DNA from: Nostoc sp. UHCC 0870
GTDB taxonomy: Bacteria > Cyanobacteriota > Cyanobacteriia > Cyanobacteriales > Nostocaceae
Reading direction: 5' to 3'
Assembly: GCF_022063185.1 (NCBI RefSeq)
Contig: NZ_CP091913.1
Location: 946,501 to 1,010,500, forward strand
Length of the DNA: 64,000 bases
The position numbers were made by a program, and so were the translations under genes. This document shows, in pieces, positions 47,301 to 55,474 of the stretch. How positions within the stretch are numbered: position 1 is the first letter of the stretch; every line of letters begins with the position of its first letter. The notes below the pieces were generated by a model. That model worked only from the letters and a program-made list of their open reading frames with translations, made no database searches and was not told the DNA's origin.

Positions 47301-48755
47301 TGGACTGATATTTTCCGATTCTCCAGTAAAATATGCTACTAATCGCTTGTCTCCTGGCTGATATTCCTGGACTACTACGACTGCCGATCGCACGGATGGA
47401 TGTTGTGCTAAAATTGCCTCAATTTCACCCAATTCTACCCGAAAACCCCTGATTTTGACTTGAAAATCAATTCGTCCTAGGAATTCAATTGTACCATCAG
47501 GTAGCCAACGTGCGCGATCGCCTGTTTTATAAAGACGGGAACTAGGTTCATTACTAAAGGGATTTTTAATAAATTTTTCTGCGGTTAAATCGGGTCGATT
47601 TAGATAACCTCTTGCTAAACCATCACCCCCAATATAAAGTTCACCTGCAATACCAATGTTAACTAATTGTAAAGCTTCATCGAGTATATATACTTGAGTA
47701 TTGGCAATAGGACGACCAATAGGAATCGAATTTTTTCTGAGGTCATCAGCAGTAATTTTATGGCAACAGGTAAAGGTAGTATTTTCTGTAGGTCCATAGC
47801 CATTAATTAATTGACAATCAGGTAATTCTTCTAAGGCCTTTTTAACGTGATATATCGATAAAACATCACCACCCGCTAAAAGTTTTCGCAAAGGTTTTAG
47901 ATGTTCTATTTGTTCCTCCACCATTAAATTAAATAATCCAGATGTTAACCATAGGGTCGTAACATTCTGTTCCTTAATTACTGTCCCAATTTCTTGCAAT
48001 GATGGCATTTTAAATGGCATCAAAACCAGTTTACCGCCATTTAATAAAGCTGCCCAGATTTCAAATGTTGCTGCATCAAAGGCAATAGATGCAAGTTGTA
48101 AAATTACATCATTAGGACTAAAATTAGCATAATTTGTATTTTTTACTAGTCGTACAATACCCCGATGTAAGACACAAACGCCCTTGGGTTTACCTGTTGA
48201 GCCTGATGTATACATCACATAAGCTAAATTATCGGCTTTAACTTGACTTTGGGGTGCAAAATTATCGGGGAATTGTGTTAAATCTAGTCCCTCATCAATA
48301 CAAACAATATGCAGATTATCAGAAGTTTTTGGCAGTTGCTTTATCTGAGATTTCTGAGTAATTAAAATAGGTGCTTGTGCATCTTCTAAGATGCTCTGTA
48401 AGCGTTCTAAGGGAGCATCAGTATCTAGCGGTAAATAAGCTCCACCTGCTTTTAAAATAGCTAAGATAGTAATAATTAAATCTGAAGAACGTTCTAAAAA
48501 AAAGGCAACTAAGGTTTCTTTTTTTACCCCAAACTGTTGTAAATAATGAGCAAGTTGATTTGATTTATGTTCAATTTCTTGATAAGTTAGCGTGTGATTT
48601 CCATAGGCGATCGCAATAGAGTTAGGAGTCTTTGATGCTTGAATTTTAAATAATTCATGAATGTTAGCATTACTAGGATAATCTGTTTGTGTTATTGTCC
48701 ATTCTTCTAATAATTGATAATCTTCTAATTGAATTGATGAAGAGAAAATATTCAT
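44373..48755 (-). CDS. NRPS with A-T-C-T-TE layout, possible MysE variant
   Basis: 1460 residues. Domains: adenylation (about 30-535; YTSGSTGKPKG at 182, FDAATFE at 226, NGYGPTENTTF, YKTGDRARW, NGKVDRKALP); carrier T1 (LGGHSLHSTQ); condensation (about 655-1080, active-site HHIVADGWS, probably LCL type); a second carrier T2 (LGGHSLLALR); and thioesterase (GYSLG nucleophile motif, PGNHLTFL catalytic His). The specificity residues read by eye are D-A-F-W-L-G-G-T-F-K, a valine-type code. The second module lacks its own adenylation domain. The MAA enzyme known from Anabaena variabilis is A-T-TE, activates serine and is encoded after the ATP-grasp gene; this one is longer and lies upstream. It is on the same strand as mysABC. 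Its link to MAA synthesis is inferred from position. Confidence 0.88.
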   Translation of the reverse strand: MNIFSSSIQLEDYQLLEEWTITQTDYPSNANIHELFKIQASKTPNSIAIAYGNHTLTYQEIEHKSNQLAHYLQQFGVKKETLVAFFLERSSDLIITILAILKAGGAYLPLDTDAPLERLQSILEDAQAPILITQKSQIKQLPKTSDNLHIVCIDEGLDLTQFPDNFAPQSQVKADNLAYVMYTSGSTGKPKGVCVLHRGIVRLVKNTNYANFSPNDVILQLASIAFDAATFEIWAALLNGGKLVLMPFKMPSLQEIGTVIKEQNVTTLWLTSGLFNLMVEEQIEHLKPLRKLLAGGDVLSIYHVKKALEELPDCQLINGYGPTENTTFTCCHKITADDLRKNSIPIGRPIANTQVYILDEALQLVNIGIAGELYIGGDGLARGYLNRPDLTAEKFIKNPFSNEPSSRLYKTGDRARWLPDGTIEFLGRIDFQVKIRGFRVELGEIEAILAQHPSVRSAVVVVQEYQPGDKRLVAYFTGESENISPVTHSELHHFLQQKLPNYMIPSAFIWLDQLPLNANGKVDRKALPTPDNLVLDVNTNFASPRTPTEETLASIWADVLGVRVGIDQPFLELGGHSLHSTQIVSRVRDCFGVDLPVYAVLRASTIVELSRWIESALQQQKTQQSIPPLQPIPHDHDLPLSLYQERLWLLEQKSGLKPIYNLPMAFRLKGTLQVSRLEQAINKIIQRHESLRTTFPIVEGLPVQHIASELIISIPIQQIERDEKADIQKLVDAEAQQPFNVTQEPPIRVRLLRLAQNDHVLIITIHHIVADGWSLGIFIQELSVLYADYTQKCPSALDSPLLQYSDFSLWHRQWFQQPETYTPLVDYWSQKLADAPPLLELPNINPRPELQSFQGRIQSFQINLELTQQLKSLSQQSGSTLFMTLLAGFIILLHRYSSQQEIVVGSPVANRNRTEIESVIGCFSNIVPLRTSLAGNPSVLNLIEQIRQTTLEAYTYQDFPVEQLLPTLKSTRDLSYSPWYQVVFNLLNVPMSNLELTGLNIEQLPIEKGISLFDLSILMWETTTGLAGILEYNTDLFDQRTIEQFIYNFQTLLQELVTNPNQSILSIPMLTKDQQYWSQYRNKFKNSPRINPRRQVSQVIKSDPQDELERQLIQIWQKVLGISSVCVEDNFFNLGGHSLLALRLFAEIEKTLGKRLPLATLFQVPTIKELAQVIRQTGTPESSFSLNYPKFNPEDYRKLLATTAGRQGKKPRPESLIVSLNHQGNKQPFFFCGSSLDEVLPLMKYLGDEQPIHFMESGFSVFLPKVKEENIQALAAYHVQDILTLQPEGDYMLAGYSLGCLVTYEIVKQLERQGKKVSLLVMLDFTGYNPILHQYFAKVYPVFYQIGAFVNQCYKHLIQRHKNQSSLPMNEFLPLYLMQGYSGKVHLFLVSELSLHHKLLRLFFPRFGWKKETVEQVYKLPGNHLTFLAEPHVQVLADRLTVLLRTITVPKKKDFTVSAR

Positions 48756-48946
48756 GCTTTTCGTAATAAGGAAATTTTAATGTATTATCTGCTCTTAGCT
48801 AAAGCAATTAATCTCTCATTATAGCAGCCACAGATAATTTTTAAATAACAAAATATTTCTTTTTTTTGTAAATTTATGGTTGTTAATTTATCGATTTTAA
48901 AAAATAGAATGTTATTATCATGTAAGTTAAAAATTTATTTATTTAC

Positions 48947-49112
48947 AGGGCTTACGTAAGTGTCACAATCGATGCTTTGTTCGTGATGAGATAAGTCTTA
49001 TTACTAAGTTCAAATACTTTCGTAGAGTTACACAACGGCAGTAAAGCGGGAGAAAAATCCACAATACTTTTTGCCTCCCCTATATAAAAAATATGCCAGT
49101 TGCGTAAGTTCT
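48947..49112. mobile_element. MITE, family A copy 2 (166 bp)
   Basis: Its ends, AGGGCTTACGTAAGTGTCAC on the left and TTGCGTAAGTTCT on the right, match the ends of the element at 5941-6064 in opposite orientation, including the inner GTGTCACAATCGATG stretch. Its core differs and is longer. Confidence 0.8.
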
Positions 49113-49265
49113 AATTTAATCAACTTTAGTTGTGGTGAATAATTAAACTTATCTGATTAATTTATATATGTGAGAACACAGCGTAATGATAAAATTTCAT
49201 ATCAGCTACGCTGTTGTTACTTAGAATTTAATCAGACATTACGAGATAGGGGAGAGCCAATCTTT

Positions 49266-49302
49266 GGAAGTCCCTAAGTATGTTTTTAACCTAGGGACTT
49301 CC
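49266..49302 (-). terminator. Hairpin after the adhesin-like gene
   Basis: GGAAGTCCCTA (49266-49276) pairs perfectly with TAGGGACTTCC (49292-49302), an 11-bp stem located 19 bases after the stop codon of the leftward gene ending at 49321. No T-run follows on the minus strand, so it may rather protect the mRNA end. Confidence 0.6.
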
Positions 49303-49320
49303 GAGGGGGAATGTTAAATA

Positions 49321-52300
49321 CTAAACTCGGAAGTACACATCAACCATGTCGATGGTGCTACCGTTCTTAACTGCGCTACTGAACTCACCCAAGATATTGC
49401 CCTGAGCATCTGTGCTGAAGACATTGGTGTAAGATATCTTCAGGTCAGTGATGCCAGCAGACCCTAGGGAAACCAGTTCACCCTGGTCAGTAATACCATT
49501 AGAGTTAGCGTCTTGCCAAAGCTTCAACTCACTGAACAGGGTATCATTGGCGTTGACAATGCCGTCGCCGTTGGAGTCAAAAGACGCAAGTTTAGCAAAG
49601 CCTTCACCCACGTTTACTCCACCAAATAGCTCGGAGCGATCATCGATTTGCCCGTTACCGTTGTTGTCAATTGCGAGGAACCCGTCTTCTCCAGAGAGCC
49701 ATCCTGTGTTGACTTTCTCACCGATATTGAGCATGTCGAACTTAATTCCTTTGTCAATACTCTCGGTTTGAATGCCATCACCATTCAGGTCAAAAGCGAT
49801 TGGACTGATATTCAGCAAAGCGATTGCACTGTTCAAAATTGCACTGCTCAAATCGTTAACCCCATTGACTCTCAAGGTGACATGGGCAGTGTCTGTTCCC
49901 CCTTTGCCGTCAGATACTGTGTAGTTGAAACCAACATCAGAGATTTGTCCACCTCCGAGGAAATTAAAATCACCGCCAGTAGCAAAGTCAATAGCTCCGT
50001 TCTGATTGACGAAGACATCGCCCTTGTCGAGATGAATCCATCTACCACCACCAATCGCAATACCGTTGACATGGGTAACGTGCAGACCGTCGCCGTCTAC
50101 ATCAAAGTCGTTGGAGAGCAGGTTGTTACCATCATAAACTCCACCACCTTCATTTTCTGTGTAGTGGAATAGGTCATTTTTGGCATCTGGTGCATCGTTA
50201 AGCCCTTTGACTCTCAAGGTGACATGGGCAGTGTCTGTTCCCCCTTTGCCGTCGGATACTTTGTAGTCGAAGCCAACATCACGGGTTTCTCCGGCTTTGA
50301 GGAAGTCAAAGTCACCGCCAGCAGCAAAGTCAATAGCTCCGTTCTGATTGACGAAGACATCGCCCTTGTCGAGATGAATCCATCTACCACCACCAATCTC
50401 AATACCGTTGACATGGGTAACGTGCAGACCGTCGCCGTCTACATCAAAGTCGTTGGAGAGCAGGTTGTTACCATCATAAACTCCACCACCTTCATTTTCT
50501 GTGTAGTGGAATAGGTCATTTTTGGCATCTGGTGCATCGTTAAGCCCTTTGACTCTCAAGGTGACATTGGCAGTGTCTGTTCCCCCTTTGCCGTCGGATA
50601 CTTTGTAGTCGAAACCGACATCACGGGTTTCTCCGGCTTTGAGGAAGTCAAAGTCACCGCCAGCAGCAAAGTCAATAGCTCCGTTCTGATTGACGAAGAC
50701 ATCGCCCTTGTCGAGATGAATCCATCTACCACCACCAATCTCAATACCGTTGACATGGGTAACGTGCAGACCGTCGCCGTCTACATCAAAGTCGTTGGAG
50801 AGCAGGTTGTTACCATCATAAACTCCACCACCTTCATTTTCTGTGTAGTGGAATAGGTCATTTTTGGCATCTGGTGCATCGTTAAGCCCTTTGACTCTCA
50901 AGGTAACATGGGCAGTGTCTGTTCCCCCTTTGCCGTCGGATACTTTGTAGTCGAAGCCAACATCACGGGTTTCTCCGGCTTTGAGGAAGTCAAAGTCACC
51001 GCCAGCAGCAAAGTCAATAGCTCCGTTCTGATTGACGAAGACATCGCCCTTGTCGAGATGAATCCATCTACCACCACCAATCTCAATACCGTTGACATGG
51101 GTAACGTGCAGACCGTCGCCGTCTACATCAAAGTCGTTGGAGAGCAGGTTGTTGCCATCATAAAATCCACCACCTTCATTTTCTGTGTAGTGGAATAGGT
51201 CATTTTTGGCATCTGGTGCAGTATTTTTAAGCTTGATACCCGCATCGAGGGTGTCATTAAACTCGCCACTGGAGAGGGTGACGGTTTGAGTCATGCCATT
51301 AGTTGGGTCAGCATCACTATCTAATGCGTCATTGCCAACATTAGCAGTGGTGAATTCAAACCCATTGGGAGCGACAAACATGACTTTGTATTCCCCTGGG
51401 GTTAAGCCTGTGAAGGAATAACCTCCATTAGCATTAGTGGTGGTGGTGATGGGGTTGCCACTACCATCTACAACTGCTGTGCCATCAGCATTTTGCAGTT
51501 TTACCAACACTCCGCCTACACCTGCGTCTCCTGCATCTTGGATGCCGTTACCGTTTTTGTCTTCAAAGACGAAGTTTCCTAAGCCTGCTGGTTTAATTAA
51601 ACCCGCATCGAGGGTGTCATTAAATTCGCCACTGGAGAGGGTGACGGTTTGAGTCATGCCATTGCTGGGGTTAGCATCACTATCTAATGCGTCATTGCCA
51701 ACATTAGCAGTGGTGAATTTAAACCCATTGGGAGCGACAAACATGACTTTGTATTCCCCTGGGGTTAAGCCTGTGAAGGAATAACCTCCATTAGCATTAG
51801 TGGTGGTGGTGATGGGGTTGCCACTACCATCTACAACTGCTGTGCCATCAGCATTTTGCAGTTTTACCAACACTCCGCCTACACCTGCTTCTCCTGCATC
51901 TTGGATGCCGTTACCGTTTTTGTCTTCAAAGACGAAGTTTCCTAAGCCTGCGGGTTTAATTAAACCCGCATCGAGGGTGTCATTAAATTCGCCACTGGAG
52001 AGGGTGACGGTTTGAGTCATGCCATTGCTGGGGTTAGCATCACTATCTAATGCGTCATTGCCAACATTAGCAGTGGTGAATTCAAATCCATTGGGAGCGA
52101 CAAACATGACTTTGTATTCCCCTGGGGTTAAGCCTGTGAAGGAATAACCTCCATTAGCATTAGTGGTGGTGGTGATGGGGTTGCCACTACCATCTACAAC
52201 TGCTGTGCCATCAGCATTTTGCAGTTTTACCAACACTCCGCCTACACCTGCGTCTCCTGCATCTTGGATGCCGTTACCGTTTTTGTCTTCAAAGACGAAG

Positions 52301-53286
52301 TTTCCTAAACCTGCTGGTTTATAGATACCTGCATCAATAGTGCTATTGAACTCACGCGGATTCAGTTTGATAATCTGACTCATGCCCGTGAGTGGGTCGG
52401 CATCGGAATCAAGAGTATCATCGCCTTGATTGGCATTGGTAAAGACAAAACCATTTGGCTTGCCAAAGGTCACTTTGTACTCTACACCTGGCACAAGAAG
52501 AGGAAACAGATAAGAGCCATCAGCATCTGTGGTTGTGGTAACTATGGTGTCATCTGCTGTACCGATTACACCATCCTTACCGCCACCAGTTAGGGTGACA
52601 GTAACGCCTCCCACACCTTTCTCATTCGCATCCTGAATACCATTCGCATTGAGGTCTTCAAAGACAAAATCGCCCAAAGCAGCTGTTTTGAGGATATTAA
52701 TCGTACTTTGTGCAATGTTATTCCCTGAGCCGTCAACAGGAACAACAATAATTCCTATGTCTTGAGGTGTTCCATCTGTGCTAATACCAGGTACAAAGCC
52801 TGCACCATTTGTAAGAGCTGCATTAACAATCTCATCCACTCGACTTTGCTCGAATGGACCGACTGTACTGAATATATTTTGCGGCAATGTGTTCAATGTG
52901 TTCTCAAGTAGATTCCAGATAGCTACTTGTATATCGCCGGAAGTATAACTACCGAAACCACCAGAAGATTGTTTACCTACGAATTGTTGGTTAATTAGCC
53001 AATTAACCTCATCTAAATTTTCAGGTTTATCAATGATTCCTGTGGGGATTGGGTCATTGTAACTGGAATAGACTTGAGCCTGGTAGGTTTGTCCTGGAAG
53101 AATTCCTTTATTCGCATCAATACAATAGCTATCGTAAAGACCATTAAGGAAATTACCGTTAGTAATTGTGATATCTAGGTAGCTAGGTGCATCACCACCA
53201 GCACCGGGAAAAGCAACTACGAGGTTTACGTCGTTATCAGGTAATGTTGACTTTAATGCTTGCAACAGGTCATCAATTAAGGGCAT
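49321..53286 (-). CDS. Giant repeat-built surface protein, possible thioester adhesin
   Basis: 1321 residues. Layout: an N-terminal domain (1-200) with SYCIDANKG and SGDIQVAIWNL, which recalls the Cys and the QxAIW motif of thioester adhesin domains; one divergent SdrD B-like domain; three near-identical 121-residue SdrD B-like domains (GLGNFVFEDKNGNGIQDAG); four near-identical 114-residue cadherin/VCBS-like domains (NDAPDAKNDLFHYTENEGGG); and a C-terminus with EF-hand-like calcium loops (DNNGNGQIDDRSELFGG, DSNGDGIVNANDTLF, DANSNGITDQGEL). There is no Sec signal peptide or LPxTG motif, so secretion may be by a type I system. GGAG lies before the ATG. Unrelated to MAA synthesis as far as I can see. 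Confidence 0.85.
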   Translation of the reverse strand: MPLIDDLLQALKSTLPDNDVNLVVAFPGAGGDAPSYLDITITNGNFLNGLYDSYCIDANKGILPGQTYQAQVYSSYNDPIPTGIIDKPENLDEVNWLINQQFVGKQSSGGFGSYTSGDIQVAIWNLLENTLNTLPQNIFSTVGPFEQSRVDEIVNAALTNGAGFVPGISTDGTPQDIGIIVVPVDGSGNNIAQSTINILKTAALGDFVFEDLNANGIQDANEKGVGGVTVTLTGGGKDGVIGTADDTIVTTTTDADGSYLFPLLVPGVEYKVTFGKPNGFVFTNANQGDDTLDSDADPLTGMSQIIKLNPREFNSTIDAGIYKPAGLGNFVFEDKNGNGIQDAGDAGVGGVLVKLQNADGTAVVDGSGNPITTTTNANGGYSFTGLTPGEYKVMFVAPNGFEFTTANVGNDALDSDANPSNGMTQTVTLSSGEFNDTLDAGLIKPAGLGNFVFEDKNGNGIQDAGEAGVGGVLVKLQNADGTAVVDGSGNPITTTTNANGGYSFTGLTPGEYKVMFVAPNGFKFTTANVGNDALDSDANPSNGMTQTVTLSSGEFNDTLDAGLIKPAGLGNFVFEDKNGNGIQDAGDAGVGGVLVKLQNADGTAVVDGSGNPITTTTNANGGYSFTGLTPGEYKVMFVAPNGFEFTTANVGNDALDSDADPTNGMTQTVTLSSGEFNDTLDAGIKLKNTAPDAKNDLFHYTENEGGGFYDGNNLLSNDFDVDGDGLHVTHVNGIEIGGGRWIHLDKGDVFVNQNGAIDFAAGGDFDFLKAGETRDVGFDYKVSDGKGGTDTAHVTLRVKGLNDAPDAKNDLFHYTENEGGGVYDGNNLLSNDFDVDGDGLHVTHVNGIEIGGGRWIHLDKGDVFVNQNGAIDFAAGGDFDFLKAGETRDVGFDYKVSDGKGGTDTANVTLRVKGLNDAPDAKNDLFHYTENEGGGVYDGNNLLSNDFDVDGDGLHVTHVNGIEIGGGRWIHLDKGDVFVNQNGAIDFAAGGDFDFLKAGETRDVGFDYKVSDGKGGTDTAHVTLRVKGLNDAPDAKNDLFHYTENEGGGVYDGNNLLSNDFDVDGDGLHVTHVNGIAIGGGRWIHLDKGDVFVNQNGAIDFATGGDFNFLGGGQISDVGFNYTVSDGKGGTDTAHVTLRVNGVNDLSSAILNSAIALLNISPIAFDLNGDGIQTESIDKGIKFDMLNIGEKVNTGWLSGEDGFLAIDNNGNGQIDDRSELFGGVNVGEGFAKLASFDSNGDGIVNANDTLFSELKLWQDANSNGITDQGELVSLGSAGITDLKISYTNVFSTDAQGNILGEFSSAVKNGSTIDMVDVYFRV
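49855..51222. repeat. Four 342-bp tandem repeats in the adhesin-like gene
   Basis: Units start at 49855, 50197, 50539 and 50881 and are almost identical at the DNA level; the first (protein C-terminal) unit is the most diverged. Each encodes 114 residues. The near-identity points to recent amplification or gene conversion. Confidence 0.93.
51231..52319. repeat. Three 363-bp tandem repeats in the adhesin-like gene
   Basis: Units begin near 51231, 51594 and 51957, spaced 363 bp, each encoding 121 residues. Only a handful of bases differ between copies. Confidence 0.92.
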
Positions 53287-53668
53287 GAAAAAGCTCCGTA
53301 AATTATGGGTAGAGTAAACCTAGTCGAGCCAGTTAAATATGAAATGAATAACAGGGAACACATAAATAAGTAAATAAGCTCTTACTGAATAATCTCAGTA
53401 ATCTACGAATTTTTTCCTATTTAGTACGGATTTTCATCAAAAAAATATAAAATTTATCTTTTTTATAAAGAACTTACTAACCAGGGAAACGCATCTAATT
53501 TTTTTTGACAAAATGCAACTTATATGTGTGGAGAAAAAGGAAAGTATTGGTAGGTTAATGTCAATGCAATAGATGTACGCGCAGAAGATTTGATGGTAAA
53601 TTCGTTTTTATTTACCTAAATATTTTCACTTAAATATTTTCACTTAAATACTTATATTTAAATTAGGC

Positions 53669-53944
53669 TTTGTTGCACGATAAGAAAAGCATTCTTCTGT
53701 CAATAGAGAAGCTAATTTAGAATTTTGTATATATGGTTTATTTTTATGACTTACACATTGACAGAAGTGATTAAATATGAATATAGATTTTCAGGCATTC
53801 AAGTTTAATTTTTCACCCTACAGAGAGGGCAGAATTATTTTCAGACTTCTGCTCTCTACCTTTCTGTGATCAAGACGTAACTCAATTTTTATTAAAATTA
53901 TGAGACTGGGGTTGAAGGGGAGAATCTGGACGCTATGCAACAAA
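53669..53944. mobile_element. MITE-like element, family C (276 bp)
   Basis: TTTGTTGCA (53669-53677) and TGCAACAAA (53936-53944) are inverted repeats resembling the ends of IS4/IS5-type elements. Inside is a hairpin made by AGAGAGGGCAGAA and TTCTGCTCTCT. No coding frame exists, so it may be an IS remnant or a non-autonomous element. Confidence 0.5.
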
Positions 53945-54017
53945 ACTTCATGAATTGACTCTCATTTTTCAACCATGAATACCAGGCCGAGTCCAAGGAA
54001 ATTGGGGACTTTTAGCA
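53934..54017 (+). repeat. 84-bp direct repeat, right copy
   Basis: Partner of 43608-43691, same orientation, about six differences. Its left end overlaps the right end of the family C element. Confidence 0.88.
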
Positions 54018-54045
54018 CTATAGATACCATAAAATAAAAGTATGT

Positions 54046-55224
54046 TCATCCCAACTGATTAAATAAATCTGCTAACACTACATTAGAAAACAAAAACCCC
54101 TCTGGGTCGAGTAAACGTAACCTGTCGTCTACAACTTCTACCCAGCCTTTGGCAAAATAAGGTTGTAGACATTTGTGAATTGCTTCTATCTGCTGTTGAC
54201 CGAATTGGTGGGTAAGTGCAGTTAAACTCACACCCTCAGCTAAACGCAACCCCAGCATCAAAGTATCTAATAATATTTCTTCTGGAGGTGTAACTTCACA
54301 ATCAATCACACAGCCAGTTTTTACCCATTGATAATATTCCTGAGTTTTACGGGGACGGGTGAAGCGTTTACCTTCGAGATAACTCGCCGCACCCATACCA
54401 AAGCCATAATAGGGGCGATTTTCCCAATAGACGCGATTATGTTGACATTGATGTCCTATTTGGGCATAGTTGGAAATTTCGTAATGTTCATAACCCGCAG
54501 ATGTTAAGGCTTGTTGCGCCATGCGGTACATTTTGACTGTGGTTTCATCTGTAGGTAATGGTTTGTCTCCAGGTTGGTAGTAACGACCAAAAGCAGTTCC
54601 CGGCTCAATGGTGAGATCATATATAGATATGTGAGTGGGTTTAATCGCTACTGCTTTGGTGAGAGAATCTTGCCATTGATCTAAAGACTGATGCGGCAAT
54701 CCAGAAATCAGGTCTAAGCTAAATTCTGAAATTTGGGCTTGGTGAATTAATTCTACCGCCGCAACAATATCTTCTACCGAGTGCGATCGCCCTGCCAATT
54801 TTAACAATTCAGCTTGCAACGCTTGTACACCCAAACTTACCCGATTCACGCCCGCGCGACGATAGCCTGTAATATGCTCTAAATCGAATGTTCCTGGGTC
54901 TACTTCCATAGAAATTTCCGCGCCAGCAGTCAGACCAAACCGCTTCTCTAGTACCTCTAAAATTTGTTGTAACTGAGGAGTAGATAGCAGTGAGGGAGTC
55001 CCACCGCCAAAGAAAATTGTTTTTAAAGGTTGACCAAAGACTGGGGAAGTAGAAATTTCTTGACAGAGCGTCTCAACGTATTGAGAAATAGTACCAGAAG
55101 TTTCCCCCCGCGAGCGATCGCCCACCACAAACACCGGGAAATCACAATAAAAGCACCGCCGTCTGCAAAACGGAATGTGTACATAGGCAGAACTGACAAT
55201 GCTAGAGTTATTAACTTTTGCCAT
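54046..55224 (-). CDS. hemW: HemW-like radical SAM protein
   Basis: 392 residues. The radical SAM motif is in YVHIPFCRRRCFYCDFPVF near residue 14 (CxxxCxxC plus the extra Cys typical of HemN/HemW). GGGTPSLLS near 73, EVDPGTFD near 106, RVSLGVQALQ near 124 and the C-terminal HemN domain (YWENRPYYGFGMGAASYLEG near 268) follow. HemW is a heme chaperone; many such proteins are mis-named coproporphyrinogen oxidase HemN. The DYxxxxxP and other true-HemN features were not seen. Single gene, divergent from the PIN/TRAM gene. Confidence 0.88.
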   Translation of the reverse strand: MAKVNNSSIVSSAYVHIPFCRRRCFYCDFPVFVVGDRSRGETSGTISQYVETLCQEISTSPVFGQPLKTIFFGGGTPSLLSTPQLQQILEVLEKRFGLTAGAEISMEVDPGTFDLEHITGYRRAGVNRVSLGVQALQAELLKLAGRSHSVEDIVAAVELIHQAQISEFSLDLISGLPHQSLDQWQDSLTKAVAIKPTHISIYDLTIEPGTAFGRYYQPGDKPLPTDETTVKMYRMAQQALTSAGYEHYEISNYAQIGHQCQHNRVYWENRPYYGFGMGAASYLEGKRFTRPRKTQEYYQWVKTGCVIDCEVTPPEEILLDTLMLGLRLAEGVSLTALTHQFGQQQIEAIHKCLQPYFAKGWVEVVDDRLRLLDPEGFLFSNVVLADLFNQLG

Positions 55225-55474
55225 ATTAATGAAAAAAATAACTTAATTAACAGAAAATTAGAAATAATGAGAATGCGTAGTTTCTTTACAACTTTTTATC
55301 GGTTTTTCACAAAACTATGAAAAATATTAAGAGAAAGCACTTTAGTTATAATATTTGCAGACATTGCCTGCATCAAACCCTAGTCTAAGTAAATATTGAT
55401 TAGTTTCTCTCAAGGAGTAAATTTAAAATCTTGGATTCGATTAGGTAAAACAGTCGCAGGAATACATCATAACC

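Larger units (their letters stand above)
48756..49320. other. 565-bp gap between the NRPS and adhesin-like genes
   Basis: No gene. It holds the AT-rich NRPS upstream region, a family A MITE (48947-49112) and the terminator hairpin of the adhesin-like gene (49266-49302). Confidence 0.7.
53287..54045. other. Gene-free 760-bp region
   Basis: No gene. It contains a repeated aatattttcactta unit near 53620-53650, a MITE-like element (53669-53944) and the right copy of the 84-bp direct repeat (53934-54017). Confidence 0.65.

Noticed and set aside
49448..52015. Many open frames on both strands inside the adhesin-like gene
   Set aside because: They repeat with the 342- and 363-bp units and are shadows of the long coding frame.
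49855..52319. Tandem repeats as a CRISPR array
   Set aside because: Units are 342 and 363 bp, in frame, and code for protein domains; there are no short repeats with unique spacers.
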